8,021 nt of DNA from Candidatus Latescibacterota bacterium (GTDB taxonomy: Bacteria; JAAXHH01; JABIQT01). Both the position numbers and the translations under genes were made by a program. The DNA lies in NCBI GenBank assembly GCA_018667995.1, contig JABIQT010000432.1, forward strand, positions 1 through 8,021, read 5' to 3'. Position 1 is the stretch's first letter; each line of letters starts with the position of its first letter. Shown piece by piece: positions 6,377-8,021 of the stretch. Under the pieces are notes generated by a model. The model had not been told where the DNA came from, ran no database searches, and saw nothing but the letters and a program-made list of their open reading frames with translations.

Positions 6377-7408
6377 TCAGGAGGGCGACGAAAGGCGCTC
6401 CTTCAAAACCGAGAAGACCTCGTCTGCACCGATGCTGGTCATGCACTCGTGCGTACCGATGGGGCAACTCACACCGCCATGACTTCCGCAGGGACGGCAC
6501 GACAGGTCGCGCTGCACAGAGCAGTGTCCTTCACCGTATGGCGTAAAACCGAATTCAGTCACCGTGGGCCCGAAGATATCGATTACGGGTGTCCCCATAG
6601 CCGCACCGATGTGGGCCATGGCACTATCGTTCGAAACCAGGGCCGAGCACCGGGCTACGAGTGCGGCAGACTGAAGCAATTTCGCCTCGCCTGCGGCTAT
6701 CAATGGCGTACCACCGGAAAGTAAGGCTATACGTTGACATAATTCTGTATCTTCCCATCCACCGAATAGAATCACACGAGCGCCCAACTCTTGCTCTGAC
6801 CGTCTGACTATTTCGGCAAAGCCTTCGGGTTGCCAGCGTTTTGTCGCCCAAGTGGATCCCGGATTCACACCGATAAGAGTGCCGGCCGGCTCGACATCCT
6901 GCCGGTGAAGCAGCGCGTCTACGAACGCACGATCTCCATCATCGGGATAGAGAGCGGGTGGATAGGCGCCCGCCTCAATGGGAGTTTCACGGGGGAGCAG
7001 ACTCAGGTTTCGATCCACCTCATGCACCGACTCGTAGGGTACCGTACGCGTTAGCAGCCATCTTCCACCACTGGATGAAAACCCGACGCGTTGAGGAATT
7101 CTGGCAAGCCACGCCAGTAGAGCGCTACGGAAGGATCTGTGTGGTATAAACGCCACATCGAAATCGCCCCCACTAAGGCGCCCCGACATGGCCATGAGAT
7201 CCGAGAGGCCCTTCTGTTTCTGATTCTTATCGTAGGGTATTATCTCGTCAACACTGGGATTGTTGTACAGCAGTTCTGCCGTGGAAGGTCTGACCAACAC
7301 GGAAACGAGATCCGCGGCCAGCAGATCCTTGGCGGCTTGAATCAGGGGAGTTACCAGAACCACGTCACCAATAAATGCGGTTTGAATGATCAGGACGTTG
7401 GTTGGCAT
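6377..7408 (-). CDS. Glycosyltransferase family 9, ADP-heptose:LPS heptosyltransferase (WaaF-like)
   Basis: This 343-residue GT-B fold enzyme of family GT9 is predicted to transfer a heptose-type sugar from ADP-heptose to a lipopolysaccharide-core or related acceptor at the inner face of the inner membrane. The N-terminus MPTNVLIIQTAFIGDVVLVTP carries the conserved Gly-Asp (14-15), with Asp15 the likely catalytic base. IPHRSFRSALLAWLA (88-102) is the typical acceptor-side segment. The donor-binding half has NPGSTWATKRW (182-192) and SNDSAMAHIGAAMGTPVIDIFGPT (259-282). Cys304, Cys307, Cys315 and Cys322 form the Cys-rich stretch (C-x2-C ... CP-x4-ECM) common in GT9 proteins. Length is normal for the family. 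The ATG at 7408 has no clear Shine-Dalgarno sequence; instead a small hairpin lies 16 nt upstream. The PfkB kinase follows after a short gap. The acceptor and exact sugar are not certain. Confidence 0.94.
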   Translation of the reverse strand: MPTNVLIIQTAFIGDVVLVTPLIQAAKDLLAADLVSVLVRPSTAELLYNNPSVDEIIPYDKNQKQKGLSDLMAMSGRLSGGDFDVAFIPHRSFRSALLAWLARIPQRVGFSSSGGRWLLTRTVPYESVHEVDRNLSLLPRETPIEAGAYPPALYPDDGDRAFVDALLHRQDVEPAGTLIGVNPGSTWATKRWQPEGFAEIVRRSEQELGARVILFGGWEDTELCQRIALLSGGTPLIAAGEAKLLQSAALVARCSALVSNDSAMAHIGAAMGTPVIDIFGPTVTEFGFTPYGEGHCSVQRDLSCRPCGSHGGVSCPIGTHECMTSIGADEVFSVLKERLSSPS

Positions 7409-7424
7409 AGGTTGAAACCACGTG

Positions 7425-7440
7425 GGTAGCGTGGGCTACC
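7425..7440. repeat. Perfect 6-bp hairpin in the leader of the GT9 gene
   Basis: GGTAGC (7425-7430) and GCTACC (7435-7440) are perfect inverted repeats around the 4-nt loop GTGG. A second palindrome, CCACGTGG (7418-7425), abuts it. The hairpin lies 16 nt before the ATG of the GT9 gene, where a ribosome binding site would be expected but is not evident. No T-run follows on either strand, so it is not an intrinsic terminator. It could be an operator half-site pair, a translational control element or chance. Confidence 0.35.
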
Positions 7441-7529
7441 GTAAGGTCGAAGGAGGTGGACCGAAATTCTGGATTCGTTGATAGGATCGGTCCGCAACGC
7501 TTTCTGGTATCAGAGACTGGAGGGTAAAC

Positions 7530-8021
7530 TCAACCGTCGGTTTTCCAGGCCTCGCGAAGCAGCCGCAACCAATTTCCATGCATAATCTCGACTACATCGT
7601 CGTCCCCATATCCTCGTTCTGAAAGGAGGCCGGCTATCTTCTGTTGATCCGAAATAGTGTCCAGATCGTGGGGCGACTGTTCCCTTCCGAAACCGCCATC
7701 GAGATCGGAACCAATGGCCGCGTGACGGCTATTGCCCGCCAATTGACACACGTAGTCTATATGATCCACTACGTTGGCCAGCGATACTGCCTTATTCCCT
7801 GGCTCCAGCAGTGTCCAACGCGGATGAAGCATCCAGGCATCGAAGGCCGTACCCACGACACCGTCGCGATTTATTATTGCCCGAAGTTGGGCATCATCAA
7901 ACTGACGCTGATGGGGCACCAGGGATCTACAGTTGTTGTGACTGGCAAGTACACATCCGTGAAAATGTTCGAGAGATTCCCAGAACGAACGATCAGAGGA
8001 GTGCGTCACGTCCAGTATTAC
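7530..8021 (-). CDS. Peptidase M19 (membrane/renal dipeptidase-like), C-terminal part
   Basis: The last 164 codons of a zinc dipeptidase of family M19 are present; the N-terminal half, with the HxD metal motif and the bridging Glu, lies beyond base 8021. The frame is open to the edge, so the Val codon at 8009 is internal and not a start. VILDVTHSSDRSF matches the family's DLSH strand, and the next SH follows in LASHNN. The two His residues are 21 apart, the same distance as the zinc ligands His198 and His219 of human renal dipeptidase. AAIGSDLDGGFG matches the conserved IGxDxDG motif with its active-site Asp. Two usually conserved spots differ: SHSN reads SHNN and the following RN reads RQ (RQFDD). 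Members hydrolyse dipeptides, D-amino-acid dipeptides or lactone-like substrates. The gene ends 121 nt before the GT9 gene. Family assignment is firm despite truncation by the window. Confidence 0.93.
   Translation of the reverse strand, partial: VILDVTHSSDRSFWESLEHFHGCVLASHNNCRSLVPHQRQFDDAQLRAIINRDGVVGTAFDAWMLHPRWTLLEPGNKAVSLANVVDHIDYVCQLAGNSRHAAIGSDLDGGFGREQSPHDLDTISDQQKIAGLLSERGYGDDDVVEIMHGNWLRLLREAWKTDG

Noticed and set aside
6374-6724. Plus-strand open frame of 116 codons
   Set aside because: It is antisense to the most conserved part of the GT9 gene (the SNDSAMAHIGAA region and the Cys-rich end).
1-8021. Defence system, prophage, CRISPR array, insertion sequence or RNA gene
   Set aside because: I saw no transposase, integrase, nuclease, repeat-spacer pattern, tRNA-like cloverleaf or rRNA-like sequence; the window is filled by ordinary metabolic families.

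Overview
This window looks like chromosomal DNA from a bacterium of roughly balanced GC content. It is dense with single-copy metabolic genes, and all eight supported genes lie on the minus strand, so transcription runs from high to low coordinates. A GT9 (ADP-heptose-type) glycosyltransferase suggests a Gram-negative envelope. A sulfatase, a phytanoyl-CoA dioxygenase (PhyH) family enzyme, a ceramidase-like hydrolase, an AP-endonuclease-2-type TIM barrel and an M19 dipeptidase together resemble the gene content of aquatic or soil heterotrophs such as Planctomycetota, Poribacteria or Latescibacterota. That placement is an inference from the family mix; no marker gene is present.

In transcription order (right to left): 8021-7530 is the C-terminal 164 codons of an M19 membrane-dipeptidase-like protein, cut by the window edge. 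7408-6377 is a WaaF-like GT9 glycosyltransferase, followed after 37 nt by a PfkB-family sugar/nucleoside kinase (6338-5409). A 179-nt gap holding a plausible sigma70-type promoter leads to a PhyH-family Fe(II)/2-oxoglutarate oxygenase (5229-4405). After a 189-nt gap come three closely spaced genes: a sugar phosphate isomerase/epimerase-like TIM barrel (4215-3379), a protein with the neutral-ceramidase N-terminal fold (3333-1897) and a class III (glutamate-1-semialdehyde-aminomutase-like) PLP aminotransferase (1881-523). After a 139-nt gap with an inverted repeat, a sulfatase (383 to beyond base 1) begins and is cut by the left edge.

The three-gene block TIM barrel - ceramidase-like hydrolase - aminotransferase (gaps of 45 and 15 nt) is the best candidate for one functional unit. 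With the neighbouring oxygenase and sulfatase it reads as a small catabolic or modifying set acting on an amide- or amine-bearing, possibly sulfated compound. The substrate cannot be read from the sequence. The GT9-PfkB pair may be a second unit linked to glycoconjugate synthesis.

I found no tRNA, rRNA, CRISPR array, insertion sequence, phage gene or defence system. No stretch longer than about 190 nt lacks a gene. The most unusual feature is the ceramidase-like protein: it keeps the likely zinc ligands but has Met where true neutral ceramidases have the catalytic Ser, and it lacks the usual C-terminal domain. Two genes have better-supported starts downstream of the longest possible reading frame (3333 and 4215).
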